This document shows positions 32,871-41,933 of a stretch of 50,642 nt of DNA, one piece after another. The translations under genes were made by a program, and so were the position numbers. Within the stretch, counting starts at the first letter, position 1; every line of letters begins with the position of its first letter. The stretch is from Bacteroidales bacterium (GTDB taxonomy: Bacteria; Bacteroidota; Bacteroidia; Bacteroidales; P3), in assembly GCA_017439185.1 (NCBI GenBank), contig JAFRTM010000017.1, forward strand, positions 1 to 50,642, given 5' to 3'. The notes under the pieces are model-generated. The model was not told the DNA's origin. It saw nothing but the letters and a program-made list of their open reading frames with translations, and made no database searches.

Positions 32871-34256
32871 TTAATATACGTTGGATGCCGACTTCAGGTT
32901 GTCGCCCTTCACACGGCCCAGATAAGGCTGCACGCAACGGAATCCGATATACGACTTGCTCGTATCCTGGAACTCGTAGGTACGGGTCTGAACCTGGATG
33001 AAGAACTTCTGGTCTTTCCACGAACCGCCACGTATGACTTTACGTTTCATAGCCTGAGGTGCGTCATCTTGTGCATCGTAGTTGTAGTACGGCGACAGGG
33101 CGTTGGTCACAATATAGGTTGCCTCGTTATAGGCATCCAGGCACCACTCACTCACGTTGCCTGCCATATCGTACAGACCATAATCGTTAGGTGCATAGTG
33201 ACCGACCATCAAGGTCTTCACTCCACCGTCATCGTCGTATGCGCCTTTCAGAGGCTCATAGTTGGCGAGGAAGCATCCGTTCGGGTTCCTTACGTAAGGA
33301 CCGCCCCAAGGATAGGACTGCTGTGACATTCCTCCGCGAGCTGCATACTCCCACTCCGCCTCGGTCGGCAGACGGAAGTCGTTCATCTCCGTATAGTCTA
33401 TGCTCTCGAGATAGTTGTTCAGGTAATTGGAACGCCAAATGCAGAAAGCCTTGGCCTGTACCCAGCTGATTCCTACCACCGGATAGTTGTCGTATGCCGG
33501 CGATTTGAAATACTGACGGGTGAAGTCCTCATTCATACTATAGGTATAGTCATGCACCCAGCAGAGCGTGTCGGGATAGATATTCACAACCTCTTTCTTT
33601 ATGAAAGAAGAACGGCTGTTCAATCCCTTCGGACGGCTGGTAAACATCGAACCTCTGTACTCGTCTTTCACATTGGTGGTCTCTTCCTTCAATGCGGCAC
33701 CGTCACCGTGTTTTGCGTTGTTACGGCCGTCGTAGTTGATCCAGTAGTACTCATAGTTCAACTTCGAGGGGTCAATGTCTCTGCGACGATAGAAACGGTC
33801 TTTCTCCGCATAGTACATGTCCTCCAAAGCCTCACGGGTCTCCTGGTCATCCCAACGGATCTTGGTCTTCTTGTTCAGGATTGCCGGCTCTATCGGCTCG
33901 CCATACTGGTCTTCCTCGATCAGGAAACCTTCCATACCTGCCTCACCCAAAGTTCTGCGGGCGATGGAGTCAATCACGAAGTTCACAAACTGGCGATACT
34001 CGTTATTGGTGATTTCGGTCTCGTCCATAAAGAACGACGTAACCTGCATTGTGCGCGGCTGCGAGGGAATTCCGTAAGTAGTGTTCTGGATTCCGGCTCC
34101 CATACTGAAGTTGCCTTGGCTGATAAACACCATTCCCCTGAGGTCTATATCCTCAAAATAGGGACGGTCTTGCACTCCGATGAGTTCTCCTTTGTCGGTG
34201 GATTTGCAGCTCCACAGCAAGGCTGCACATGCTAACACGAACAAGATTTTCTTCAT
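32871..34256 (-). CDS. gldK: Type IX secretion lipoprotein GldK/PorK
   Basis: 461 residues; lipobox LLWSC with lipid Cys at 17. The protein is a formylglycine-generating-enzyme-like (SUMF1) fold without sulfatase activation function: FFMDETEITNNEYRQFVNFV, VVGISWVQAKAFCIW, RLPTEAEWEYAARGG, YDMAGNVSEWCLDAY, RGGSWKDQ and IGFRCVQPYLG. It forms the outer-membrane-associated ring with GldN. It lies between porP and gldL, the usual order. Confidence 0.95.
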   Translation of the reverse strand: MKKILFVLACAALLWSCKSTDKGELIGVQDRPYFEDIDLRGMVFISQGNFSMGAGIQNTTYGIPSQPRTMQVTSFFMDETEITNNEYRQFVNFVIDSIARRTLGEAGMEGFLIEEDQYGEPIEPAILNKKTKIRWDDQETREALEDMYYAEKDRFYRRRDIDPSKLNYEYYWINYDGRNNAKHGDGAALKEETTNVKDEYRGSMFTSRPKGLNSRSSFIKKEVVNIYPDTLCWVHDYTYSMNEDFTRQYFKSPAYDNYPVVGISWVQAKAFCIWRSNYLNNYLESIDYTEMNDFRLPTEAEWEYAARGGMSQQSYPWGGPYVRNPNGCFLANYEPLKGAYDDDGGVKTLMVGHYAPNDYGLYDMAGNVSEWCLDAYNEATYIVTNALSPYYNYDAQDDAPQAMKRKVIRGGSWKDQKFFIQVQTRTYEFQDTSKSYIGFRCVQPYLGRVKGDNLKSASNVY

Positions 34257-34394
34257 ATCAATAATCTTTATTGTTTTCTTTATTATTATTAATGTGCTTT
34301 TTTCTCTATGTATTTTTGCTACTATTTTTCGTTCTTTTACGTCGAATTGTTAAAAATGTTTCTTTCGCCCTAATCTTTTAGCAACCTTTAACAC

Positions 34395-35423
34395 TTACAA
34401 CAGGTAACGCGTATTTCTGTAAATCGACGGCTTCTTCTGCGGGATAACCACTTTGAAGCAGTATTTCAGATAAATTTCCACCGATCCGGCACTCCTTCCC
34501 GACTTGTACGTTCCCAACCTCGTCGTCGTGATATCGTAAGCCAGACCGACTCTCAACTTTTTCCACTGCACACCAGCCAACAGCGACACTGCGTCAAACA
34601 CCCTGTAACTCACACCACCCCAAAACGTGTTCTGGTAATCCAGCAACAGCGAAGCGTCTGCCTGGAACACCGAGAAGTTGGCGGTCTTCACCAACAGCGA
34701 CGGTTTCAGTTTGAACGACGGATTCGCCGGTATCGTGTATTCATATCCTCCGTGGAGGTAAAACACTCTCGAATTCTGATAGTTCAGCGTCTCACTCTTC
34801 GAAGCCAGCAGGTTCTTGGCCGACAGTCCTACGTAGAACGTGCCGGGCACCTGGTAATAAAGACCTGTCGACACGTCAAACAGAAAATCCGACTGCTTGT
34901 CCGTGGCACTCAGCATCGGGTCTCCCGCCGACTGCACCGGCTCCAGATAGTTCCCCGTGAAATCGTCGGTTCCGACCAGCTGCGAATAATCCAGCGTACT
35001 GTTGAACAGGTTCGCCTCAATACCGGCCGCCAGGTTTCCCGGTCCCCAGTACATCCTGAACGCATAATCCAAACTCGCCGAAATCGCTCTGTTGTATCCT
35101 ATCGTCTCTGCATACACCGTCAAGCCGATACCTCCGTGCAGGAATTTTACGGGCATATCAAACGTGAACAGATAATCCTGAGGGGTCGAGCCGGCCCTGT
35201 ATTCGCCACCTGCCACAGGCGCGTCAAGTTTCAGTCCCAGCCACTGGTTACGATACAGCAACATTGCACATATCGATCCCGAACTACCTGCATATCCAGG
35301 GTTATAGGCCAGCCTATTGAACATGTACTGTGTGAACTGCGCTTCCTGCTGCGCCACACACACACCCGACAATCCCACCAAGAGGATGCCGAGGGCTAAT
35401 ATTTTCAGTATGCTGTGCTTCAC
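34395..35423 (-). CDS. porP: PorP/SprF family type IX secretion outer-membrane protein
   Basis: 342 residues with signal peptide (ends SGVCVAQQ). The mature N-terminus EAQFTQYMFNRLAYNPGYAGSSG is the diagnostic PorP/SprF motif, followed by beta-barrel strands (LLYRNQWLGL; GGIGLTVYAETIGYNRAISASLDYAFRM; VLLDYQNTFWGGVSYR). It ends in a basic tail. First gene of the locus, with a promoter upstream; 138 AT-rich bp separate it from gldK. PorP-like proteins anchor or gate substrates at the translocon. Confidence 0.93.
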   Translation of the reverse strand: MKHSILKILALGILLVGLSGVCVAQQEAQFTQYMFNRLAYNPGYAGSSGSICAMLLYRNQWLGLKLDAPVAGGEYRAGSTPQDYLFTFDMPVKFLHGGIGLTVYAETIGYNRAISASLDYAFRMYWGPGNLAAGIEANLFNSTLDYSQLVGTDDFTGNYLEPVQSAGDPMLSATDKQSDFLFDVSTGLYYQVPGTFYVGLSAKNLLASKSETLNYQNSRVFYLHGGYEYTIPANPSFKLKPSLLVKTANFSVFQADASLLLDYQNTFWGGVSYRVFDAVSLLAGVQWKKLRVGLAYDITTTRLGTYKSGRSAGSVEIYLKYCFKVVIPQKKPSIYRNTRYLL

Positions 35424-35518
35424 GTTGTATGTTTGTTAGTACTAACTTCTTTTTTCTTTGCGTCTTTACTTCTTTTACCCCATTTTTTAGGGCACAAAAT
35501 TTATAGTAAATTGACTTG

Positions 35519-35551
35519 CAAAGATAAGAATAATTATTTATATAATAACAA
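35519..35551 (-). promoter_or_regulatory. Promoter of the porP-gldKLMN locus
   Basis: TATCTTTG (35519-35526) on the - strand with TTG at 35549-35551 (22-bp spacer), 95 bp before the porP start. Confidence 0.7.
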
Positions 35552-35741
35552 TTTTTTTGCGGAAATTTTAATATTTTTTTTCTTAACCCTATAAATCAGT
35601 GCGTTACAAAGTTTTAATATTTCCTAAAACTTTCCAACCTTCCTTTTTTTTCCTACTCTCTCCACCTCTCACAAACAATTTTTCTTGATTCTTCCCTCAC
35701 CCCTTTTCTCCCCAAAAACCATCCTCCTCGCTCTCGAATTT

Positions 35742-35785
35742 ACCCTTAATTTGCCCTTAAGTTGCCTTTAAGGAACCTTTAAGTT
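35742..35785. repeat. Short imperfect repeats built on cc[tc]tTaAgttg
   Basis: The segment runs cccttaattt, gcccttaagttg, cctttaagga, acctttaagttg. Four related units, two ending in aagttg, lie just downstream of the RlpA-like gene stop. The rest of the 35424-35815 gap is AT-rich and carries only the porP promoter. Confidence 0.6.
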
Positions 35786-35815
35786 GATATTAACCAACCC
35801 CGGTCTTCCCCCTTC

Positions 35816-36616
35816 CTAATCCGACTCCCTCAACTGGCAACCCGGAAAGTCTTTCTTCAACTTCTCCATCGTGGCCTTCGCTTTCTCGTAGTTCTGCTGC
35901 AACGGCAACACCAGCTGCAGCTTTCCGCTCGCCGGATCTGGCCTCAACTCCACCGCAGCCCTGTGGTGCAGCGGCAACAACGCCACCAGCGAGTCGGCAT
36001 TAACCCTCGCCACTCCCTTCGCCAACACTATATCGTAATGACCGCTCTTCTTTTCTTTCCCTGCCGGCTTCGGTCCGCTCGTCCCTGTCACCTTCTTTAT
36101 CGTCTGCTTCCCGTCTCCTTCGTTTGCCTCCGGCACCTCATCTTCCGGCGATTTCAGCATACTCGCATCCGTCACCAGAAACTGCCTCTTTCCCTCCAAT
36201 TCCCTTATCTCGTCTTGATGTTCCCAATAATACTGCCACGACGGCGGCAGAATCCTTACCGTCACTTGCCCTGCTCCTCTTATTCCCACAGCCTTTATCG
36301 CCTTTCTCGTGAGATCAATGACTCCTCTTATCGGACACCGGTCGTTCACCTTCACCACCATCTGCTCTCCTGTCTTCTTGTTGGTCACCATCACCAATGT
36401 CCCCAGCTTTATCGCATGGTGCGCCGCCGTGTATAGCTCCTGCGAGAAAATCTCCCCACTCGACGTCTTCCTTCCCACAAATTTGTCCGCATAATACGTC
36501 GCCCTCAACGCATATTCCGTAACGGTGTCATTTACGTCGAATTTCTGTCCCTTGGCCACTTCTCCCGTGACCAAAAGCATCATCATTACTGCGATATATA
36601 TTACTTTCTTTTTCAA
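35816..36616 (-). CDS. RlpA-like protein (DPBB domain, SPOR-like tail)
   Basis: 266 residues with signal peptide (ends EVAKGQ). The double-psi beta-barrel domain has ATYYADKFVGRKTSSGEIF (39-57), TAAHHAIKLGTLV and VKVNDRCP with D92, followed by IDLTRKAIKAVG, all typical for RlpA lytic-transglycosylase-like proteins. A Lys/Pro/Gly-rich linker leads to a C-terminal segment (about 190-266) shaped like a SPOR peptidoglycan-binding domain. It is the last gene of a five-gene envelope operon, 16 bp after kdsC. Confidence 0.85.
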   Translation of the reverse strand: MKKKVIYIAVMMMLLVTGEVAKGQKFDVNDTVTEYALRATYYADKFVGRKTSSGEIFSQELYTAAHHAIKLGTLVMVTNKKTGEQMVVKVNDRCPIRGVIDLTRKAIKAVGIRGAGQVTVRILPPSWQYYWEHQDEIRELEGKRQFLVTDASMLKSPEDEVPEANEGDGKQTIKKVTGTSGPKPAGKEKKSGHYDIVLAKGVARVNADSLVALLPLHHRAAVELRPDPASGKLQLVLPLQQNYEKAKATMEKLKKDFPGCQLRESD

Positions 36617-36632
36617 GTTTCTTTCTTTCGTC

Positions 36633-37169
36633 CTACCATTCCAATGCCTCGGGCAAAAACCACTTGCCCTGCAGCCGCAATACCTGCTCTATCACATCTC
36701 TCACACAGCCTTCTCCTCCCTTGTACAGCGAGATATAGTCGGCCGCTTCTTTTATCTCCTCGGCAGCATCCGCCGGACATGTCGCCACTCCACAATGGCC
36801 CATCAGCGGATAGTCGGGAATGTCGTCTCCCATCACCAGCACCTCTCTCTCTTCCAGTCCGTGTTTCGCCAAAAAGTCTTTATACACCTCTTTCTTGCTC
36901 GCCGCTCCTGTATAAATCTCTTTCACTCCCAGCGACGCCATCCTGTTGTCTATACTCTGCGAGGTGGCTCCCGATATCACCGTCACCACATAGCCCATCT
37001 TCACCGCATACTGTATCGCATAGCCGTCTTTTATATTTCCAGCCCTCACCGCCTCTTTGTCGGCATACATCCACACGCTTCCGTCGGTCATCACTCCGTC
37101 GAAATCAAACACAAAGGCTCGTATTTCTGTCAATTTCTCTTTATAATTCATCTCTGTTTCTTTTTTCAT
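36633..37169 (-). CDS. kdsC: 3-deoxy-D-manno-octulosonate 8-phosphate phosphatase (KdsC, HAD family)
   Basis: Releases phosphate from KDO 8-phosphate in lipopolysaccharide core synthesis. 178 residues with HAD motif I FVFDFDGVMTDG (D22, D24), the Ser/Thr of motif II in VTVISGATS, and motif III-IV KKEVYKDFL ... VLVMGDDIPDYPLM. It has no cap domain, as in KdsC. The start at 37169 overlaps the previous stop by 4 bp; an alternative start is Met7. Confidence 0.9.
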   Translation of the reverse strand: MKKETEMNYKEKLTEIRAFVFDFDGVMTDGSVWMYADKEAVRAGNIKDGYAIQYAVKMGYVVTVISGATSQSIDNRMASLGVKEIYTGAASKKEVYKDFLAKHGLEEREVLVMGDDIPDYPLMGHCGVATCPADAAEEIKEAADYISLYKGGEGCVRDVIEQVLRLQGKWFLPEALEW

Positions 37170-38494
37170 TTTTTCGACGGGTCGGCCATCTCCATCATCT
37201 CCTCATACACTCGCTTCCACTCGCCCCAGCCGTCTATGTCGCCTATGTTCTGGTTATGGACTATGCAGCAGAATCTTCCTCCCACTTTCCTCGCCTCTTC
37301 TATCATCTGTCCTAACTCTTCTATCGCCTCATCGGGCGTCTTTTCCTTATATCTCCTGAACGTGGTGTCCATCGTCACGAACGGATGTATCAGCAATTCC
37401 GTCTCGCTGTCTCTCAACAGGTCGAAAAAGGGATAAGGCGTCGCCGTACCTGCACGGTAACCCGGCTCCTCGGCATATCCCATCGTGTAGTCGTGCTTTA
37501 TTCCCGCGTGCATCAACGCCCTGTACGACTCGGGCAACTGCAGCCGCAGGAAATGGAACCGGCTCCTCACTATCGGCCGGTGTATTATGTCCGACAGCCG
37601 CTTCATCTCTTTGTCTATCAACTGGGGATGGGCCAACGACTCGTACGACGGATGTATTCCCATCTTCGCATAGTCGCCCACATGTTTCAGCAACTCTCTG
37701 AACTCGCTGCTGAGATACGATATCGGCTTGTCATAAACGCCATAGTCCCCGAGCAACACAAAGAATATCAAGTGTCCCTGCCTGTATTTTTTCCTCTGCT
37801 CCAATATGTATTCAAACGTGTCATACGGGTCTTTCTCTTTCCCTGTAATCACTCTCATCCGCCTCTTCACTGCCGCCGTATCACGTGCCGAGATGTCTCG
37901 CATCAGGCCCATCAATCCCCGTCCGATGCCTTTGTTCTTGTAGCAATAGGCAGAGTCGATATCTACGGTCTGCACAAATTCGTATTTCCTCTCCGCAATC
38001 TTCATCGACGGGTATTTCTGCGCTATTTTGTCTCTGATCGCCAGCGCCCACCGGTCCACCATCGGATATGCCAACATCCCTTCTTTGTACTGCACGCTCT
38101 CCACCGCCTTGAACCTCCCGTGTTCGTCGGTCAGGTGGGGCAGATACTCCTCATACCTCGAAAGCAGGTAGAACGACGACGCCAGAGGGTCGAACGGGAA
38201 GTCCGACTCTCCGCCGTAAACCGGGAAGAAAGCTCTCTGCCCGTCGTAGGTCAGCGGCCTCAACTCTTGCTCGCTGATTGTGGTCTCGGTCAGCAGCCTC
38301 GCCACCTTTATGAACAACGAGTCGCCGATCCTCTCGGGACCGTAACTGATTTTGGGCCCTTCATACTGCTCCATCGCCTCTCGGCTCACCGTAAGCTGGT
38401 ATTCCATATTCAGGATATAACGGAACACCACATTGAGCGTATAGCCCAACCGGTTGGTCATCTTTGGCGTATATATCAGCAGTTTGTCTGTCAT
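37166..38494 (-). CDS. Polysaccharide-deacetylase family protein
   Basis: 442 residues, cytosolic or peripheral. The N-terminal ~150 residues (IYTPKMTNRLGYTLNVVFRYIL; KISYGPERIGDSLFI; DPLASSFYLLSRYEEYL) match a conserved Bacteroidetes N-terminal domain (DUF7033-like) fused to a CE4-like deacetylase barrel: FVQTVDIDSAYCYKNKG for the catalytic and metal Asp residues, and MGIHPSYES with the His. IVRSRFHFLRLQLPESYRAL is also family-like. Its substrate is not known. It overlaps the LD-carboxypeptidase gene and kdsC by 4 bp on each side. Confidence 0.82.
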   Translation of the reverse strand: MTDKLLIYTPKMTNRLGYTLNVVFRYILNMEYQLTVSREAMEQYEGPKISYGPERIGDSLFIKVARLLTETTISEQELRPLTYDGQRAFFPVYGGESDFPFDPLASSFYLLSRYEEYLPHLTDEHGRFKAVESVQYKEGMLAYPMVDRWALAIRDKIAQKYPSMKIAERKYEFVQTVDIDSAYCYKNKGIGRGLMGLMRDISARDTAAVKRRMRVITGKEKDPYDTFEYILEQRKKYRQGHLIFFVLLGDYGVYDKPISYLSSEFRELLKHVGDYAKMGIHPSYESLAHPQLIDKEMKRLSDIIHRPIVRSRFHFLRLQLPESYRALMHAGIKHDYTMGYAEEPGYRAGTATPYPFFDLLRDSETELLIHPFVTMDTTFRRYKEKTPDEAIEELGQMIEEARKVGGRFCCIVHNQNIGDIDGWGEWKRVYEEMMEMADPSKK

Positions 38495-39411
38495 ATCCTT
38501 GTCTTCAGTTCAAATGTGCCGTCGCCTCTGCTCCTCATCTCCATCTCTCCTCCCAGCAGCAAGGCCCGGTTTTCTGTCCCTATATGCCCGAACGGTGCTC
38601 TGTAGCAAACCGGGTAGCCATACTCTGCCACCGCTTCTGCCACTATCTCTTCCGCCGTCTTGCCGTAGGGCACGGTGTTGTCGTGCATATCTGTCAGTCC
38701 TCCCACTATAAGTCCTTTCAGTCCTCTCAATTTCCCGTTCCTCTTCAGGTTCTGCATCATCCTGTCTATGTGGTACAGATATTCGTCCAGATCTTCTATC
38801 AGCAGTATCTTCCCTTCCGTGTCCACATCGGACGGGCTCCCCAACAGGCTGTACAGTATCGACAGGTTGCCGCCCACTACCTCTGCCTTCGCCTCTCCCG
38901 GCCGGTTCAGCGGGTGGGCTTCGGTCTCATATTCTTCGTGCCCCTCGAACAGCATCTTCTTCAGCGACATGAGCGACGGACAATCCCTCTCTTCCCTCTT
39001 CTCGGGAACATTTATCGGCATCGTCGCATGCAGCGTCGGACATAGTCTATGCCTGTTCACATGGCTGTGTATCACCGTCACGTCGCTGTAGCCTACTATC
39101 CATTTGGGCCTCTCGGCCAGTCCTCTGAAGTCCAGCCTGTCTATCACTCTCACCGTCCCGTATCCTCCTCGGGCACAGAACACCGCCTTTATCTCTTCTT
39201 CATCCAGCGCCCACTGTATCATCTCTCTCCGCTCCTCGTCGCTGCCGGCGAACTGGTTTTCCTCGCCATAAATCCCTTTCGGCAACTTCACCTCCAGTCC
39301 CCAGCTCTCCATCTCCTCTATCGCCGGCCGCAGCTCCGCCTCCGACACTTTACGTGCCGGCGCCACTATCGTCACCGTGTCCCCTCTCTGCAGCGACTCC
39401 AGTCTCTTCAT
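38491..39411 (-). CDS. ldcA: LD-carboxypeptidase, S66 family
   Basis: Trims the terminal D-Ala from tetrapeptide stems during peptidoglycan recycling. 306 residues with VTIVAPARKVSE near the N-terminus, AVFCARGGYGTVRVID, and the nucleophile S109 in WIVGYSDVTVIH. The catalytic Glu and His are expected in ILLIEDLDEYLYHIDRM and YRAPFGHIGTENRALLLG. I chose the ATG at 39411 (MKRLESLQRGD), which overlaps the previous stop (ATGA). The same frame is open further upstream but that part overlaps the previous gene in a different frame. Confidence 0.92.
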   Translation of the reverse strand: MKRLESLQRGDTVTIVAPARKVSEAELRPAIEEMESWGLEVKLPKGIYGEENQFAGSDEERREMIQWALDEEEIKAVFCARGGYGTVRVIDRLDFRGLAERPKWIVGYSDVTVIHSHVNRHRLCPTLHATMPINVPEKREERDCPSLMSLKKMLFEGHEEYETEAHPLNRPGEAKAEVVGGNLSILYSLLGSPSDVDTEGKILLIEDLDEYLYHIDRMMQNLKRNGKLRGLKGLIVGGLTDMHDNTVPYGKTAEEIVAEAVAEYGYPVCYRAPFGHIGTENRALLLGGEMEMRSRGDGTFELKTRI

Positions 39412-40166
39412 TTCTCCTCGGTTATCTTGAACACATACATGCTCTCTCTGTAGTCCATCACATATATCTTGCCGTCTTTCTCCTCTATATATTGCGGCGA
39501 CGAGGCCACCAACACCTTGCTCAGCATATTTCCGTTCTTCTTGTCTATTAGATAGACGTAGTCTTTCTCGTCGGTGAAGCCGTATCCGCAAACTATATAG
39601 TTCTTGTACACTATCAGCACGTCGTTGCTCACAAGGAAATCGGTAACCCATTCCACCTCTCCGCTCTCGGCGTCCATGCAGTACAATGCCGAGCATTTCC
39701 CGTTGTAGCCGCTCGAGTAGGTCGGGCACGCCATATTGAAATAGAATTTCCCTGCCTCGTATCTTATGTCCTGCAACTCCAGGTCGTAACGTTTCGTCTT
39801 CTCGCACAAGTCCCACTCTTTCAGCACATTTCCGTTCTTGTCGTATGTCACCGCCCAGAACTGGTAGTCGTCGGCTCCCAGCGGCAGCCGGTATAGTCCG
39901 AAATATCCGTCGGCTGTCTCTTCCGAGATTTCCAGTTTCAGGTTTGCCGTATGGTCGGTCCTCTGGAGGTTGGTCACCTTCACGTCTTCCCTCAGACGGC
40001 AATACCAGCAGTCGGGCTTGTTCGCTCCCGTCAGGCCGAAACGCGCTGCCCAGCCTGCTCCTACGTTCGGGTGTTTCTTTATGAGAGTCAACCGTTGGCC
40101 CTGTGCCTCTGCCCCCATCGCCAAAAAGGCAATTACAACACTGATAACAAATAATTTAGATTTCAT
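39408..40166 (-). CDS. Exported beta-propeller-like protein
   Basis: 252 residues with signal peptide (ends MGAEAQGQ). The mature part alternates short beta strands in PQQ-like style (FWAVTYDKNGNVLKEWDL; ALYCMDAESGEVEWVTDF; VYLIDKKNGNMLSKV; KIYVMDYRESMYVFKI), which suggests half of a propeller. No named family is recognised. It is the first gene of the operon ending in the RlpA-like gene and has a good promoter. Confidence 0.75.
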   Translation of the reverse strand: MKSKLFVISVVIAFLAMGAEAQGQRLTLIKKHPNVGAGWAARFGLTGANKPDCWYCRLREDVKVTNLQRTDHTANLKLEISEETADGYFGLYRLPLGADDYQFWAVTYDKNGNVLKEWDLCEKTKRYDLELQDIRYEAGKFYFNMACPTYSSGYNGKCSALYCMDAESGEVEWVTDFLVSNDVLIVYKNYIVCGYGFTDEKDYVYLIDKKNGNMLSKVLVASSPQYIEEKDGKIYVMDYRESMYVFKITEEK

Positions 40167-40187
40167 ATCTTATTCTTTTTTATTATG

Positions 40188-40219
40188 CAAAGGTAATAAT
40201 ATTTTTTCAATCGGCAAAA
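40188..40219 (-). promoter_or_regulatory. Promoter of the five-gene envelope operon
   Basis: TTTTG (40215-40219), 19-bp spacer, TACCTTTG (40188-40195) on the - strand, 21 bp before the ATG at 40166. Confidence 0.82.
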
Positions 40220-40228
40220 TCTTTTTTT

Positions 40229-40984
40229 TCAACATTCCCCGTGATGATGGCAGCCACAATCTTCGCAACTGCAATCTTCGCCATGTTCCAAGCGCCTGAT
40301 TCCGCACAACTTGTGGCTGTATTCGCCCCTATCGGCGTTGAATATTCCCCTGTCGTCGATCCTGTCTATCCTCACCTCTCCCGACGCATGTACTATCCTG
40401 TTGTCTCCCAAATAAATACCCACATGGACCACTCTCCCTTCGGCATTCTCGAAGAAACACAGGTCTTCCGCCTTCGCCTCTCCTATGCTCTCTATCTTCT
40501 CCCCGCATTCCGCCTGTTGCGACGCATCGCGCGGCAGGTTCACACCCGCCACCCGGTACACCACCTGCACCAGTCCCGAACAGTCTATTCCCATCAAACT
40601 CTTGCCGCCCCACAGATATGGCGCGTGCAGCAGTTTCAATGCCGACTCCGCCGCTCCCGCCCTGTGCTCACCCAGCCTCTCAGGCAAACGGCTACCCATT
40701 GGCACCAGCAGTCCCCCCGTCTCGTCTCCTATCCTCATCAGCGGATCTTCCACCACACCTTCCCATCTCCCCAGGTCTTCATACTCCTCGCTCGTCAGCA
40801 CCGTATATTGCTTATTGTCTATCCATCCTTCGTAGCCCTCCTCCGTCGTCTTCACGCGGCTCCACTTCTCCCCTCTCTCCAGCACCTCAAACCTCTCGCC
40901 GAACAACAACTGGTTCACCTGCTCCGACCGGTCGCTCCCTTCTGCCCTCATCGGACACAGCGGCAATGAACAAAATCCGTACAT
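40229..40984 (-). CDS. SH3-NlpC/P60 peptidase with a Cys/His-rich tail
   Basis: 251 residues. An SH3b domain covers about 8-110 (VPMR-type start PMRAEGSDRSEQVNQLLFGE; WIDNKQY). An NlpC/P60 domain (about 110-235) has C135 in GIDCSGL, H187 in VVHVGIYLG and H199 in IVHASG, so it should cut cell-wall peptides such as gamma-D-Glu-diamino acid bonds. The last 18 residues (234-251, HGEDCSCEDCGCHHHGEC) hold five Cys and four His and look like a metal-binding tail, which is unusual for the family. No signal peptide is seen. It starts 3 bp after the DUF4294 gene. Confidence 0.9.
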   Translation of the reverse strand: MYGFCSLPLCPMRAEGSDRSEQVNQLLFGERFEVLERGEKWSRVKTTEEGYEGWIDNKQYTVLTSEEYEDLGRWEGVVEDPLMRIGDETGGLLVPMGSRLPERLGEHRAGAAESALKLLHAPYLWGGKSLMGIDCSGLVQVVYRVAGVNLPRDASQQAECGEKIESIGEAKAEDLCFFENAEGRVVHVGIYLGDNRIVHASGEVRIDRIDDRGIFNADRGEYSHKLCGIRRLEHGEDCSCEDCGCHHHGEC

Positions 40985-40987
40985 ATT

Positions 40988-41587
40988 CTACAATTTTCCG
41001 TTTTCAACATACAGCGTTATCCGCTCCATCAGGTTGTCGCGCTTGTTATGCACCGGGTCATACCTTTCCTTCAGCCTGAATCCGAACACCCACGCAAACG
41101 ACTGGTAAAATCCCGCCATCGCCTTCCCCTTCAACTCGCTCGCACATATATACGCCGACTTCCCCGTCTCCCTGTCCAGCAGCTTCAGCAGAACCTTCCC
41201 CTGGCTCACCGAGCACTTCTTCAACTCCGACGCATACTTTGCCATTATCTCATCCTCCTTCACCTTCATATACTTTTTTCTCTCGCTCTTTTTCATTCCC
41301 GCAGTCTCCCTTTCTATTATCTCCAGTTCCTTCCTCGCCGCCTTCGCATACGGCAACATCTTCTTTATATTCCTTATCAGCCTCGCATTCTGCCTTATCT
41401 CCTTCTCCGTCAGCGTCACCTGCCTCTCTATCAGCACCTCCTTCAGGTAATACCTCAGCAGCGTGTCGCCCCCGATCACCACGGCCAGCTGGTAGTTCGG
41501 CTTCCCCTCCACAGGCGTAAGCCCCTGTCCCTTAGCGCCCATCACGGCACCAAGCAGCAAAACCAGTATGACTATCTTCCTATACAT
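40988..41587 (-). CDS. DUF4294 family exported protein
   Basis: 199 residues with signal peptide (ends MGAKGQ). Family blocks are VVIGGDTLLRYYLKEV near the N-terminus, NARLIRNIKKMLPYAKAA in the middle helix, and GKVLLKLLDRETG with FYQSFAWVFGFRLKERYDP at the end, typical of the Bacteroidetes DUF4294 family, of unknown function. It is followed 3 bp later by the NlpC/P60 gene and probably supports cell-wall turnover. Confidence 0.88.
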   Translation of the reverse strand: MYRKIVILVLLLGAVMGAKGQGLTPVEGKPNYQLAVVIGGDTLLRYYLKEVLIERQVTLTEKEIRQNARLIRNIKKMLPYAKAARKELEIIERETAGMKKSERKKYMKVKEDEIMAKYASELKKCSVSQGKVLLKLLDRETGKSAYICASELKGKAMAGFYQSFAWVFGFRLKERYDPVHNKRDNLMERITLYVENGKL

Positions 41588-41717
41588 TATATTATATACA
41601 CCTTATTAATAACGTGGCAACAGAAAAAATATTGCCCTCCTCAAAACATTTTTTCCATTTTAGTACCCCTCGCCCCCTTTTTCTTGCACCACCATAACCT
41701 CCAAAATCATATTTCAA

Positions 41718-41760
41718 AATCCAAAACTCAAGACTCAAGACTTAAGACTCAAGACTCAAA
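41718..41760. repeat. AT-rich tract with 7-bp repeats (ctcaaga)
   Basis: Five near-tandem ctcaaga/cttaaga units occupy part of the 41588-42189 gap. Elsewhere in the gap the 22-bp block ctgccattNNtgtcagtacccc occurs twice (41764-41785, 42011-42032). Confidence 0.7.
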
Positions 41761-41788
41761 CTTCTGCCATTTCTGTCAGTACCCCTCC

Positions 41789-41933
41789 AAAAAACTGACC
41801 ACCGACCACACAAGAACTTTCAATTTTCAATTCTCAATTTAACCATAGACTTACCATAGAGTTGATACCTACTTGTGTCCTAGTTGCCAGCAACTTAGCT
41901 TTTATCGATTTTCTCCCCCTCTTCAACTTTTTG
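41789..41933. repeat. Dispersed intergenic repeat, copy B
   Basis: The core (41850-41898) begins CTTACCATAGAGTTGATACC and ends CCAGCAACTTAG. It matches copy A along its core and, like A, is flanked by aaaaactgaccacc to the left and ttctccccctcttcaa to the right. Copy C matches the core at 40 of 49 positions by hand alignment. Confidence 0.85.
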
